Position numbers and translations under genes: made by a program. From contig NZ_NKTZ01000010.1 of assembly GCF_003207855.1 (NCBI RefSeq), positions 1 to 64,000 of the forward strand: DNA of 64,000 bases, in the 5' to 3' direction. The notes beneath the pieces are model-generated. The model saw only the letters and a program-made list of their open reading frames with translations. It searched no databases and was not told the origin of the DNA. Below, piece after piece: positions 7,125 through 15,692 of this stretch; the stretch's first letter is position 1, and every line of letters starts with the position of its first letter. This stretch comes from Komagataeibacter rhaeticus (GTDB lineage Bacteria; Pseudomonadota; Alphaproteobacteria; Acetobacterales; Acetobacteraceae).

Positions 7125-8477
7125 TCAGGCACCCGCGCCCAGGCTTTCGATCACCACGCCACGCTTGAGGTAACTGTTGGTGGCGGTGGGAATGACCGTC
7201 GTGTTGGCCGTAAGGTCGGTGGGCAGCGCAAAGCCGCCAATCCATGACCACGACTGCGCGATGATCTGCGCCAGCCGGTCCAGGGCCGGGCGGGTGATCA
7301 TGCACACGCCCTCCACATCCGTAAGCTCGCCGCCATCCAGCAGCGGCGCGTAATGGGTGCCGATATTGGCGTAATCGCCCTCGATCAGCGCGCCCTGCCC
7401 GCAGATGATCGCGCGGTGGATGGCGCCCACCCCAAGGCTTGCCTGCTGCGGGGCCTCGGTAGTGGGGATGAAGCGCACGCCCAGCAGGTCGAAGATCTGG
7501 CCGGTCTGGTAGGTGTCGGACCCGTACTGGCCCCGATACAGCAGCTTGAAATCCGCATCGCGGAACAGGCCCAGCAGCTGCGCATTGTCCAGATAGCAGT
7601 GATACACCCCGCCATCGGGCGTGGGCACGTTGTTGTCGCGCAGCGTGGCCAGCGCGGCAAGGATGGTCTGCACCGTCAGCAGGTCCCCCGTTACCAGTGC
7701 GGCCGTGGTGGCGCGGCCACTGGGGCGCAGCACCAGCGGGGCGGTGGCGGCCATGACCGCGTTGCCTGCCGTGCCATCGGAGACCGAAACATTGCCCGAA
7801 AGCACAAGCGTGCCCGAAACCCCGTCGGGCGCGGTGGAGGTATTGGCCGCATCGGCCGTGGTGCCGACCAGCGTATAGGACCCGGCCCCGATGGTCACCG
7901 TCATGCCATTGCTGGCGCCAACCGCAACCACCTGCCCCTCATTGGACAGGATGTTCTGGAAGCCGCGGATGTCATCCACCGCAACGACCGTACCCGCCGC
8001 CCCCAGCGTGGCCGTGACGCGCGTATTGCCCCCCAGATAGCCGCCCACCCCGTTCTGCGCGCCGCCAAACAGGGCGTTGCGCGCCAGCCGGTCCAGTGTC
8101 TGCCGGGCATTGATGCCAAGGCGGGAGGCATTGGCCAGGAACTGGTTGGCAATGCCCACGCCCTCGGTCACCTGGTTGAGGTCCATGGTGTTGCCGTACT
8201 GGTTGATGGTAAGCGTGTACTGTTCCACCGACCACTGTGCGGGCGTCATGCCGTTATCGAAGCTGGTATTGGCGGTGGGGTTGAGCGGGGTGGTGGCCGG
8301 CGGCAGGAGCCCTGCACGGGTATCGGTAATGGTCTGGCCGATGCGGGCGGGGAATTCCATCTGGTCGGCAATGGAGCGGAAGCCCAGCCGCGACTGCAGC
8401 GCATCCTGGAACGCGCGCGAGAGGAACCCCTGCTGGATGACCGGCTGCAGGGCGGCGGGGAAATTGGCAATGGCCAT
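7125..8477 (-). CDS. Phage major capsid protein (450 aa)
   Basis: Identified by position after the scaffold gene and by composition. The N-terminus MAIANFPAALQPVIQQGFLS is followed by a region about removing bound sequences (FRSIADQMEFPARIGQTI). A central insertion is rich in Thr/Gly/Val (residues about 150-240), and the C-terminus GGFALPTDLTANTTVIPTATNSYLKR is typical of HK97-like capsid proteins of this phage group. The ATG at 8477 is preferred: AAGGAA lies about nine bases upstream, whereas the ATG at 8486 would be only two bases from it. It makes the shell around the packaged DNA. Confidence 0.75.
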   Translation of the reverse strand: MAIANFPAALQPVIQQGFLSRAFQDALQSRLGFRSIADQMEFPARIGQTITDTRAGLLPPATTPLNPTANTSFDNGMTPAQWSVEQYTLTINQYGNTMDLNQVTEGVGIANQFLANASRLGINARQTLDRLARNALFGGAQNGVGGYLGGNTRVTATLGAAGTVVAVDDIRGFQNILSNEGQVVAVGASNGMTVTIGAGSYTLVGTTADAANTSTAPDGVSGTLVLSGNVSVSDGTAGNAVMAATAPLVLRPSGRATTAALVTGDLLTVQTILAALATLRDNNVPTPDGGVYHCYLDNAQLLGLFRDADFKLLYRGQYGSDTYQTGQIFDLLGVRFIPTTEAPQQASLGVGAIHRAIICGQGALIEGDYANIGTHYAPLLDGGELTDVEGVCMITRPALDRLAQIIAQSWSWIGGFALPTDLTANTTVIPTATNSYLKRGVVIESLGAGA

Positions 8478-8706
8478 GAAGTTCATTTCCTTTGAAAGAA
8501 CGCAAGAAAGCCGCCAGGCGCGGCGCGTGGCGGCGGCAGGGGTGGCCATGGCGGGCTTGCGCCATGAAGGGGCCGGGTGGCGGGTCAGGAATGCGGCACG
8601 TCTGGCCGCCCGCAGGCCCCTTGCCGGTTCCGCGCGGCATCAGGGGGCGCGGAACGGGTAAAGGGTGGCCTGTGGGGCATGTCGGCCCCACGGGTCTTCA
8701 TAAGGA

Positions 8707-8791
8707 AGGTGCCGGTAAAGATTTTTTCAGGATGCTTCAAAGCATGCCGCCTTTTTTAAAAAAAAGGCGGCCCCCAAAAGCTTTTATTTAT
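8707..8791. repeat. Dispersed intergenic repeat, copy 3 (long form)
   Basis: About 85 bp: GGTAAAGATTTTTTCAGG, then CTTCAAAGCATGCCGCC, then TTTTTTAAAAAAAAGGCGGC and CCCCAAAAGCTTTTATTTAT. It fills much of the 355-bp gap between scaffold and capsid genes. This gap otherwise shows only the capsid ribosome binding site. Confidence 0.75.
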
Positions 8792-8832
8792 TAATTATTG
8801 TTCCATCCCCGCATGCCGCATCGGCAACAGTT

Positions 8833-9330
8833 CTAGGTCGCCACCGGCCAGCGCAGGCCCGCCGCGCTGGCGGCGGCCTTCACATCGCGCGCACCTGCCG
8901 TACGGGCATCGAACGGGGTGGGGTCGCCCGCGCGCGGGGCGGGGCCTGCGGCGGTGGTGCCGGTCGCCGCCCCCGATGCGGGCCGGGGCGGGGTGAACAG
9001 GTAGGCGCGGCTTTCACGCGCGGCCTCCATCACGGTGTCCAGCCCCTGCGGCGTGCCGTCCTCGGCCAGCGTGACGGTGGACAGGTCCACCAGCCGCACC
9101 ACATCGGCCGGTTCCACCGCCCCCATGCGGGCGGCCATGGCGCGGGCTTCGGCACGGATGACGGCACGGCTGGCGCGGGTGCGCGCGGTGCTGGCCTGCT
9201 CGGTGGCGCGGGCAAGGTCGGCTTCCAGCGCGGTGCGGGCGGCAAGGGCCGCGTCACGCTCGGCACGCAGGGCGTCCATCTCACGGCGCAGGGTTTCAGG
9301 GTTGGGGGACGGGGGCACGCTGGCGGTCAT
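8833..9330 (-). CDS. Phage scaffolding protein (165 aa)
   Basis: Small, highly charged protein between portal and capsid, the normal place for a scaffold. Residues 12-70 form a predicted coiled coil (LRREMDALRAERDAALAARTA and following, rich in Glu, Arg and Ala heptads). The middle has VEPADVVRLVDLSTV and the C-terminus is a flexible Ala/Gly/Pro tail. Scaffolds guide capsid assembly and then leave the head. The starting ATG at 9330 is 24 bases after the portal stop. Confidence 0.7.
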   Translation of the reverse strand: MTASVPPSPNPETLRREMDALRAERDAALAARTALEADLARATEQASTARTRASRAVIRAEARAMAARMGAVEPADVVRLVDLSTVTLAEDGTPQGLDTVMEAARESRAYLFTPPRPASGAATGTTAAGPAPRAGDPTPFDARTAGARDVKAAASAAGLRWPVAT

Positions 9331-9354
9331 GTCGTTACTCCGTAATAATGAATA

Positions 9355-10767
9355 TCAGGTCTGGCTGCCGGTATTGATGCGCGCCCATTCGCCATGCGGG
9401 CCGGGCACGCCCGCACGCGCGGCAAACAGGGCGCAGGCACTCTGGCGTGACAGGAACCCCCCCTGCACCGCCTGGCCCAGCCCCTGCGCCAGTTGCGCGA
9501 TCTCGCCCTCGGTGCCGGGGAAGTAGGGCGGCCATTGCAGCGCAAGGCCCATTGCATCCAGCCCCACATAATCCTGCCCGCCAATGCACAGCCCACCGGC
9601 CAGGACATGGGAAAAGCGGCAGGCCATGCGGTACAGCGCCAGCAGCCCGTATTCCCCGTAACAGAGCCGCATGCGGTCGGTCAGCCACAGCAGCGGCTGG
9701 TAGAGCATTTCCATCGCACGGCCCGATGTGGGGGCGGCCAGGCTGTCGGCCTGCGCGCGGTTGCCGTGGATCTGCTCCATCACGCTGGCGCGCAGTTCAC
9801 GGTAATGGTCACGCATGGCGCCTGCCGCATCACCGTTTATTTCCAGCAGCTTGGCATCGCCATCCAGCGGCAGGGTCAGGGCACTGGCCGCGCCCCCGCT
9901 GCTGGCGGGCGTGCCGTCCGCATACGGGTCCGGCCCCGCGCGGATGACAAGCCGGGGGTCGGCGCTGTATTTCAGCCCCCGCCCGGATTGGGACAGCAGG
10001 TAATCGCACTCGATCACCGTATCGATGGCGGGCGCAAAGGTGCACGGGCCATCCACCACGCCGGGGGCGGCCAGGTTGGCCATCCACACCCATGGCACGA
10101 AGCCAAGGCCGTGATGGGTGCTGCGGGTGGCATCAATGCGTGCGGGCGGCCCGGCCTCCACACGCTGCGGCACGTAAACGTGGCAGTCCGCCCGGTCCCA
10201 TACGCGCTGCCACCAGAACACGCTGGCGGCATCATCCGCGCCAATGGGCCAGCCCTGTGCGGCCAGCATCGCACCGCGCACCTTGTAGCACTCGGTCACG
10301 CTGGCCAGATCCCCCGCGCCATCCCATAGCGGGGTCAGGTAGCGGGTATCATGCAGCTGCGCGCGCAGGCGGCGGCCCACGGCTTCAACCAGCACCGCGC
10401 TGGACCCGATGGACCCGCGGGTCGCGGCCTCCATCATCAGGGCGGGGAGTGCGGTCTCGGCGGCCAGTTGCGCCAGTATGGCGGGAAGCTGCGGGTCGGT
10501 GGCCACAAGGCCGGGCCAGTGCGACGCCCCGAACAGCAGCGAGACCGCATCATCCACCACCGCGCGGCACATGTTGGTGCGCACCGATGGCCTGCGGGCT
10601 GAGAGCGGGATGTATTCCCCCGCCCCGTTATATTCGCGGCCAAAGGGGTTGGGAATGGCGTCGTACTGCGTGCCATCCAGCACGCGGGCCAGTGCCGCCA
10701 GACGGTGGGCGCGCACGGGCAGGTCCGGGTCGCGCGGGTAGGTTAGGCTGAGTTCCTGCCAGTCCAT
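9355..10767 (-). CDS. Phage portal protein (470 aa)
   Basis: Follows the terminase genes and precedes the scaffold. The protein starts MDWQELSLTYPRDPDLPVRAHRL (GGAG eight bases upstream). It shows portal-like stretches: NMCRAVVDDAVSLLFG near residue 75-90, and later CDYLLSQSGRGLKYSADPRLVI and LRASVMEQIHGNRAQADSLAAPTSGRAMEM, the helical stem/wing region of portals. Length is typical. The portal forms the ring through which DNA enters the head and to which the terminase and the neck bind. Confidence 0.8.
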   Translation of the reverse strand: MDWQELSLTYPRDPDLPVRAHRLAALARVLDGTQYDAIPNPFGREYNGAGEYIPLSARRPSVRTNMCRAVVDDAVSLLFGASHWPGLVATDPQLPAILAQLAAETALPALMMEAATRGSIGSSAVLVEAVGRRLRAQLHDTRYLTPLWDGAGDLASVTECYKVRGAMLAAQGWPIGADDAASVFWWQRVWDRADCHVYVPQRVEAGPPARIDATRSTHHGLGFVPWVWMANLAAPGVVDGPCTFAPAIDTVIECDYLLSQSGRGLKYSADPRLVIRAGPDPYADGTPASSGGAASALTLPLDGDAKLLEINGDAAGAMRDHYRELRASVMEQIHGNRAQADSLAAPTSGRAMEMLYQPLLWLTDRMRLCYGEYGLLALYRMACRFSHVLAGGLCIGGQDYVGLDAMGLALQWPPYFPGTEGEIAQLAQGLGQAVQGGFLSRQSACALFAARAGVPGPHGEWARINTGSQT

Positions 10768-10894
10768 GCTGTCATGCTCCGCTGCTGTGGGCAAGGGGAT
10801 GCAGGCTGTCTCTACCTGCTGTTTTTATAGGTGAAAAAACGTACGGACTGGTCTAGACAGTCTGCCGCCCGTTAACTGGAGAGAACCTTATGCA

Positions 10895-11557
10895 ATGCGT
10901 GCGCCCCCCATGCTGATGGGTATGGTGGAAGTTGTCGTGGGCCTGCTTGTGCTGGGCTGGGGGGTGCGCGGCATGCTGCGCGGCCCGGCCCCGGTCAGCC
11001 CCCGCCCCGCAGGCCGCCCCATGCGGGTGGAGCCGCGCACGCTGCCCCGCAGGCCCCCTGCCCCCGTGCCGGATGCCGTTATGGAACCCGTGGGGGACAC
11101 CCCGGCGGATGCGCCGGTGGATGCGGGGTTCAGCGTGCCTGTTTCCATGGCGGATTACGGCTGGGCGGTGCGGCTGTACCAGCCCCACCCCCTGCTGAGC
11201 GCGTGGGAATGCCGGGTGCTGCGCAGCCTGACGGGTCAGGTGCCGCCGGGCGTTCTGGTGTGCCCGCAGGTCAGGCTGGCGGATTTCATCGTGCCGCGCG
11301 GCCCGGATGCGGATGCCAACCGCAGGGCGTTTTACAAGATTGCCTCCAAATCCGTGGATTTCCTCATCATCCGCGAAGGCGATGGCCATGTGCTCCTGGG
11401 CGTGGAACTGGATGACAGCACCCATGACCTGCCCGAGCGCCAGTACCGTGACGGGCTGGTCAACGCCGCTTTTGCACAGGTCGGCATACCGCTGCTGCAT
11501 GTTGTGCCGGGGCAGCGGGTGGACGTAACGGGGTATTTTGCGGACGTGATGGCCTGA
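10895..11557 (+). CDS. DUF2726 protein with N-terminal membrane anchor (220 aa), inserted in the packaging module
   Basis: The only plus-strand gene inside the phage structural cluster, between portal and large terminase. A hydrophobic segment at residues 10-27 is followed by a Pro/Arg-rich linker and then a DUF2726 domain: LTGQVPPGVLVCPQVRLADF, KSVDFLI, GVELDDSTHDLPERQYRD and AFAQVGIPLLHVVPG. DUF2726 resembles restriction-endonuclease-like folds, with the acidic residues of VDFLI and VELDD in the expected places, but activity is unproven. Orientation and a repeat element just downstream suggest a cargo (moron) gene added to the prophage, possibly expressed in the lysogen. Confidence 0.75.
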   Translation: MRAPPMLMGMVEVVVGLLVLGWGVRGMLRGPAPVSPRPAGRPMRVEPRTLPRRPPAPVPDAVMEPVGDTPADAPVDAGFSVPVSMADYGWAVRLYQPHPLLSAWECRVLRSLTGQVPPGVLVCPQVRLADFIVPRGPDADANRRAFYKIASKSVDFLIIREGDGHVLLGVELDDSTHDLPERQYRDGLVNAAFAQVGIPLLHVVPGQRVDVTGYFADVMA

Positions 11558-11567
11558 AACCCCAGCA

Positions 11568-11612
11568 GTAAGACGGCCTTCCTGAAAAAGGGTGGCACCC
11601 AGAAACCTTTTA
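11568..11612. repeat. Dispersed intergenic repeat, copy 4 (degenerate)
   Basis: Reads GACGGCCTTCCTGAAAAAGG then GTGGCACCCAGAAACCTTTT. It lies between the convergent DUF2726 and terL genes, where it could terminate both. Confidence 0.65.
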
Positions 11613-11626
11613 CAGTTCACGCAGGC

Positions 11627-12940
11627 CTACCGCCCCATGTTGAACCGCGTGGGCACCCACCGCGCGGGGGCCGCGGGCGGGGCGGCCAGCATGAGGTCAC
11701 TCAGCGCCCAGACCAGCGCATCCGCCCGGTCGGGAGACTGCGCGCCATGGTAGCCACTGGCGGAAAACTGGCATAGCTGCGTCTCCAGCGCCGCGAATGT
11801 GCCGTGATGCGTCACCCGCCCCTGTTCATACAGCGCGGCCACCGGCTCGGCGCGGGCGGCCTTGCCCCGGCTGGCGCTGACCATGGTCAGTGCCGCATTG
11901 GGGTTCAGGCCGCGCAGGGTTGCCTCCACCAGCGCACCGCCAAAATTCTGCTCGGCCACAATCCGCTCCGCCCCCCAGTCCGCCTGCGCCTGCAATGCCG
12001 CGCGCGCCCAGCCCGCCGGGCTGTCACGGCGTGACAGGTCAGCCAGGACATGACCCGCCCCGGCGGCATCCACACCGCAGACCACAATGCCGATCTCGTC
12101 CGATCGCATGTCTTCCGGCCCCGAACAGCCCGACGGGTCCACCGCCACCACAATCCGCCGCATGTGCGCGGCAATGGCGCCACGCGTGGCGGGGGTGATG
12201 GCAGCCGCGCGGGCAAAATCCTCCATCCGCCACAGCGCGCCATCCACCGCGTGCTGGTATTCGCCCTCCATGAAGCGCCTGCGTTCCCGCTCGGGCAGGG
12301 CCGCAAGCTGGGCCATGTACTCCGCCGAGAGGTTGGCGCGGTTACCCGCCGGGTTAAGCTGCATGGTGGCATGGCGCGCGCGGTCCAGTGGCGTGCCGGA
12401 TGTGGGTTCCACCCCTTCCTCAAACACGCGGTACAGCCAGTGGCTGGTGGTGGGGGGATTGGCGTCGACATATTCCTTCAGCGCCAGCGGGCTTTTCTGT
12501 GCCAGCCGCGTCAGCAGCATGTTGCGCGCGCCATAGGTGATCTGGCTGGCTTCGTTCAGGTAGACGGTGGCGAATTCCAGCCCGAGTATCTTTTCGGTGC
12601 GTTCTTCATCATCCAGCCCGCCAAACACGATGCTGGACCCGTTGGGCAGTTCCACCGTCCAGTCGGTGCGCGACAGCGCCCACGGAACAGTGGGAAAGCA
12701 CGCGCGCATGACGGCGGGAAACGTATCAGCCACGACCGTGGCCCGCAGCGCGTTCAGCCGGTGGCGGAAAATGCCGTGCCGCGTGCCCCCCGCCCGCAAG
12801 GCCCGGATGACCATGGCGCGCACAAGCACGAACGTCTTGCCCGACCGCGCGCCGCCGCGCAGCAGGATATGGGTGGCCGCACTGCCCAGCAGCCGGTTGG
12901 CGCGGCGCTGGTCCGGGGTCAGGCTAAAGGTCTGTGTCAT
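11627..12940 (-). CDS. terL: Phage terminase large subunit (437 aa)
   Basis: Packaging motor. The N-terminal ATPase has the Walker A loop GGARSGKT at about residues 29-36 and a Walker B-like region ATVYLNEASQ near 125. The C-terminal nuclease half begins around residue 240 with RRIVVAVDPSG, a typical catalytic Asp strand of TerL nucleases. It continues through AGWARAALQAQADWGAERIVAEQNFGG and ends with SPDRADALVWALSDL, where the Asp is the conserved last acidic residue. Length matches PBSX-type terminases. The start overlaps the end of the small subunit gene by 17 bases. It works with the portal to cut and pump DNA into the head. Confidence 0.92.
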   Translation of the reverse strand: MTQTFSLTPDQRRANRLLGSAATHILLRGGARSGKTFVLVRAMVIRALRAGGTRHGIFRHRLNALRATVVADTFPAVMRACFPTVPWALSRTDWTVELPNGSSIVFGGLDDEERTEKILGLEFATVYLNEASQITYGARNMLLTRLAQKSPLALKEYVDANPPTTSHWLYRVFEEGVEPTSGTPLDRARHATMQLNPAGNRANLSAEYMAQLAALPERERRRFMEGEYQHAVDGALWRMEDFARAAAITPATRGAIAAHMRRIVVAVDPSGCSGPEDMRSDEIGIVVCGVDAAGAGHVLADLSRRDSPAGWARAALQAQADWGAERIVAEQNFGGALVEATLRGLNPNAALTMVSASRGKAARAEPVAALYEQGRVTHHGTFAALETQLCQFSASGYHGAQSPDRADALVWALSDLMLAAPPAAPARWVPTRFNMGR

Positions 12941-13319
12941 CGGGCGTTATGGCAATGGTAATGGCGGGTGCGGGTTCGGCGCGCCGTTCGACCGTGGGGC
13001 GCAGGCGGGTGGCCACCCACATGCGCGCTTCCATGCGCAGCTTTATGGCGGGCACGTCGTCACGCCCGGTGGCGCGGTCGGCAATGCTCACGATCTCTTC
13101 CGCCAGCGCATCGGCCGCCGCTTCGCGCGCCAGGGCATACAGGCTGCGGAATTCGGGGTTGGCATGCAGCCAGCGCAGCACTGTGGCGCGGTGCGGCATG
13201 GCAGGGTCGGTGCAGATGGCGCGCAGGCTCTGGCCATTGCTCAGGCGGGCGCAGATTTCATCGGCCAGCCTGCGGCTGTAGGCCCCACGCCGGGGGGACG
13301 GGCCAGCGGGTTCGGGCAT
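12924..13319 (-). CDS. Phage terminase small subunit-like protein (131 aa)
   Basis: First gene of the packaging operon, overlapping terL. Residues about 20-60 form a helix-turn-helix-like segment (EICARLSNGQSLRAICTDPAMPHRATVLRWLHANPEF) of the kind seen in terminase small subunits. The rest is helical (YALAREAAADALAEEIVSIAD). An ATG at 13319 has GGAGGG upstream. Small subunits recognise the packaging site. The assignment rests on position and the helix-turn-helix pattern. Confidence 0.8.
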   Translation of the reverse strand: MPEPAGPSPRRGAYSRRLADEICARLSNGQSLRAICTDPAMPHRATVLRWLHANPEFRSLYALAREAAADALAEEIVSIADRATGRDDVPAIKLRMEARMWVATRLRPTVERRAEPAPAITIAITPDDTDL

Positions 13320-13344
13320 CGCCGCCCTCCGTTGCGTGGTTATG

Positions 13345-13386
13345 CCATTATGGAAGGGTTGTATGGAAAAATCGTGCAGGCAGCAA
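13345..13386 (+). repeat. 42-bp imperfect direct repeat, copy A
   Basis: Begins CCATTATGGAAGGGTTGTAT and ends AATCGTGCAGGCAGCAA. The partner copy is at 13577-13618 in the same orientation. Both lie in the gene-free interval between terS and the GIY-YIG gene. Confidence 0.6.
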
Positions 13387-13576
13387 ATAAACCGGGCAAT
13401 GGCAGGGTGTATTCCCAGGCAATATGCCGGGAAAATGAATAACAGGCTTTGGGTGCGCCCCTGCTTGGGAACGGCGGCGTTACCTGAAGTATTGTGGAAA
13501 AAGCTTTACCAGAAACTTTCTTACGATTGCCGGATGTTTCCCGGTTTTCCAGCCCGCCCCGGCAAGTGAAGCTACC

Positions 13577-13618
13577 CCATTATGGCAGGGTTGTAAGTAA
13601 AAACCGTGCAGGTGGCAA
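13577..13618 (+). repeat. 42-bp imperfect direct repeat, copy B
   Basis: Begins CCATTATGGCAGGGTTGTAA and ends AACCGTGCAGGTGGCAA. It differs from copy A at scattered positions. The 190 bases between the copies contain no credible gene, and GTGGAAAAAGCTTTACC at 13492-13508 resembles part of the dispersed repeat family. Confidence 0.6.
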
Positions 13619-13728
13619 TCATGTCAGGGCTGTGGCGCGGATGCTGGTTTTACCGGCTTTGGCAAAATATCCTGCCCCAACGGCTGCGTCCTGCCGCACC
13701 ATTTCGATATTTGAGGGTTTCTGGATTA

Positions 13729-14244
13729 ATGAAAGTAACAAGCTACGGTCTTTTCTGGAGAGAGGACGAGATTGACTGGCACCCCGGCAATGGCAACCAC
13801 AACAGGTTCCGCCTGCTGGGGCGGGTTGGCAGTAATCGGGGCCATATAAAAATTGTGGATTTCCGCCACCAGCAGGGCATCTACATCCTGTATGACCATT
13901 ACGGCCCGGGTTATGTCGGGCTGACGCGCAATCAGGGACTGGGAAAGCGGCTGAAGGACCACACACAGGACCATCTGGCCGGGAAATGGGACCGGTTCAG
14001 CTGGTTCGGCTTCCGGCCCATTGATGAAACCCCGACCGAACACGGCCTGCTGCCGCTGGGTGAGACAAAGGAAGACCTGACCGAAGAAACCAATACCACG
14101 ATTGGCGACCTGGAAGCGCTTCTGATCCGGGCCATCGGCCCGAAGCGCAACAGGGTTTTCATGGGGTTTGGCAATGCAGAGGAATGGACCCAGATCGAAT
14201 ACGACCGGGTTGATACCTACATGAACCGCCTGGGGAATGATTAG
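13729..14244 (+). CDS. GIY-YIG nuclease-domain protein (171 aa)
   Basis: Residues about 46-80 carry QQGIYILYDHYGPGYVGLTR followed by NQGLGKRLKDHTQD, a GIY-YIG signature (GIY at the first strand, GYVG at the second, then the conserved Arg and a helix). Such domains cut DNA in homing, repair or restriction settings. The rest of the protein (LPLGETKEDLTEETNTTIGDLEALLIRAIGPKRN) supplies the conserved Glu region of the domain. The start ATG at 13729 gives MKVTSYGLFWREDEIDW. It is on the plus strand next to the start of the phage packaging operon, so an accessory nuclease is likely. Base composition is less GC-rich than its neighbours, hinting at recent arrival. Confidence 0.75.
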   Translation: MKVTSYGLFWREDEIDWHPGNGNHNRFRLLGRVGSNRGHIKIVDFRHQQGIYILYDHYGPGYVGLTRNQGLGKRLKDHTQDHLAGKWDRFSWFGFRPIDETPTEHGLLPLGETKEDLTEETNTTIGDLEALLIRAIGPKRNRVFMGFGNAEEWTQIEYDRVDTYMNRLGND

Positions 14245-14265
14245 GGGCCGTGGGGCAAGGCCTGC

Positions 14266-14322
14266 CGGGAATGCTTCAGGAAACGTCGCCTTTTTGAAAA
14301 AAGGCGACACCCGGGTTTTTTA
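14266..14322. repeat. Dispersed intergenic repeat, copy 5
   Basis: Core GTCGCC-TTTTTGAAAAAA-GGCGAC preceded by GAATGCTTCAGGAAAC and followed by ACCCGGGTTTTTTATC. The two stem arms carry matched changes (GTCGCC with GGCGAC), so the stem is preserved by compensation. It lies between convergent genes. Confidence 0.8.
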
Positions 14323-15444
14323 TCAATGGGTTGTTTTGGACAGCCCCCAGACGGTGGGCACGGTATCCGGCCCCGCATGCCCCGCCCGCGCCATGTCCCG
14401 CACCGCGTCAAACACCACTGGCCCATGCGCGTAATCGCGCTGGCAGTAGCGCAGGCCGGTCAGGGCAAAGACCAGTTCCACCGGTATATCGAAGTAAAAA
14501 TCGATCATCCCCGGCGGGTAGCCACTCTGGGTTTCCTCCATTTCCATGGCCGTCCGCACGGTTTCCAGTTCCGGCGGGGGCGTGCCGTCCACCTTCAGGT
14601 CATGCGGGCCGGCCTGCCCGTTATGGGATACATCCCATATCCGCACCCCGTCACGCCAACAGGTGGCGGCGGCGGCGTAGGCGGGTTCATCCACCATGCA
14701 GGCCATGACCGTGCTGCCCGCAGGACAGGTGGCAAGACGGGCCGCAACCCGGTGGCGCAGGCCCGCGCCGTTGCACCACAGCGCCGTCCACCCGCCGGGC
14801 AGGCTGGCGACGCTGGCGGGCGCGGGGCGGGTGTCATCATCGGGCATGCCGGTTTCCTCCAGCCCGAAATGGCGCAGCACGGCCGCGCGGTCCATGCCGT
14901 GGGCCAGGAATACCCCCACCGTGTAGCCCACCGGGCGCGGGGGGCAGCTTTCACGGATATAGGGGCGCAGGCGGATGGGGGGAAAGATGTCGCGCGTGCC
15001 CTCGGTCGTGGTGGCGGGGCCGAAGGTGACGCGCCCTTCGGTTAATGTATAGGGGTGGACGATATGCTCCGCCGTGCCATCACGGTGCGCGCACATCATC
15101 ACCACGGCCTGCGCGGGGTCGCTTTGCCCGGGCAGGATGACGGTGCAGTTGGCCACCATTGCCGCCGCGCGGTGGGGCGTTGCCGCCAGCACGCGGCCCA
15201 GCGCCGCGCGCGCCTGTTCCAGCTGCACGTCGCTTGATGCGCGGCCGGGCGGGTCCAGCAGGGTAATGCCGGCAATATAGGGTTCCAGCGCCACCGTGGC
15301 GCCAAAGGGGGCGAATACCCCGTCACGTGCCAGAAGGCTTTCCACATGCGGCACGATGGCCGCCGCCAGTGCCGCGAAATCCTGCTGCGGGGTGCTGAGC
15401 CAGTATGGCAGGTCCGCCGTGTTCCAGCCTTCGTACGGGTCCAT
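14323..15444 (-). CDS. Unrecognised 373-aa protein
   Basis: No family is recognised. The protein begins MDPYEGWNTADLPYWLSTPQQDFAAL, has an extended beta-like middle (VALEPYIAGITLLDPPGRAS, AMVANCTVILPGQSDPAQAVVMM) and a C-terminus with SGYPPGMIDFYFDIPVELVFALTG. It lacks a signal peptide or membrane segment. A good ribosome binding site (AAGGA) precedes the ATG at 15444. The sequence TGGGATACATCCCA inside the coding region (14624-14637) is a near copy of the repressor operators at 23243-23322. It lies between a GIY-YIG gene and a metal-linked transporter, which gives no clear clue to function. Confidence 0.7.
   Translation of the reverse strand: MDPYEGWNTADLPYWLSTPQQDFAALAAAIVPHVESLLARDGVFAPFGATVALEPYIAGITLLDPPGRASSDVQLEQARAALGRVLAATPHRAAAMVANCTVILPGQSDPAQAVVMMCAHRDGTAEHIVHPYTLTEGRVTFGPATTTEGTRDIFPPIRLRPYIRESCPPRPVGYTVGVFLAHGMDRAAVLRHFGLEETGMPDDDTRPAPASVASLPGGWTALWCNGAGLRHRVAARLATCPAGSTVMACMVDEPAYAAAATCWRDGVRIWDVSHNGQAGPHDLKVDGTPPPELETVRTAMEMEETQSGYPPGMIDFYFDIPVELVFALTGLRYCQRDYAHGPVVFDAVRDMARAGHAGPDTVPTVWGLSKTTH
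14624..14637. promoter_or_regulatory. Operator-like palindrome inside a coding sequence
   Basis: TGGGATACATCCCA differs at a single position from the perfect operator TGGGATATATCCCA at 23243. Being inside the 373-aa gene it may be a coincidence, or a silencing site for the CI-like repressor. Confidence 0.35.
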
Positions 15445-15692
15445 CGCGCCATCCTTGTCCGTGGGCGGGGTCAGGCTACGTTTGGGGGATGTGGCGTGTC
15501 AATGCACGCCCGCGCACGGGCGGCGTGCGCGGCAATGGCGGGCCGCGGCACCTGACCATGCCGCAAGGGCATGCGGTGCGTGACGCCTGCCGGCCGGGCT
15601 TTTTTCAGGCCGGTTCCCGGTGGCGGCTGGCCCGGCCATGGCCGCCATCAGCCTGCGGGCATCGGCCATGGGACCGGCATGCCGCACGCCCC

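Noticed and set aside
1-13319. Gene transfer agent instead of prophage
   Set aside because: RcGTA-type clusters encode a non-contractile tail and lack a sheath. Here a sheath gene is present and a CI-like repressor with operators lies nearby.
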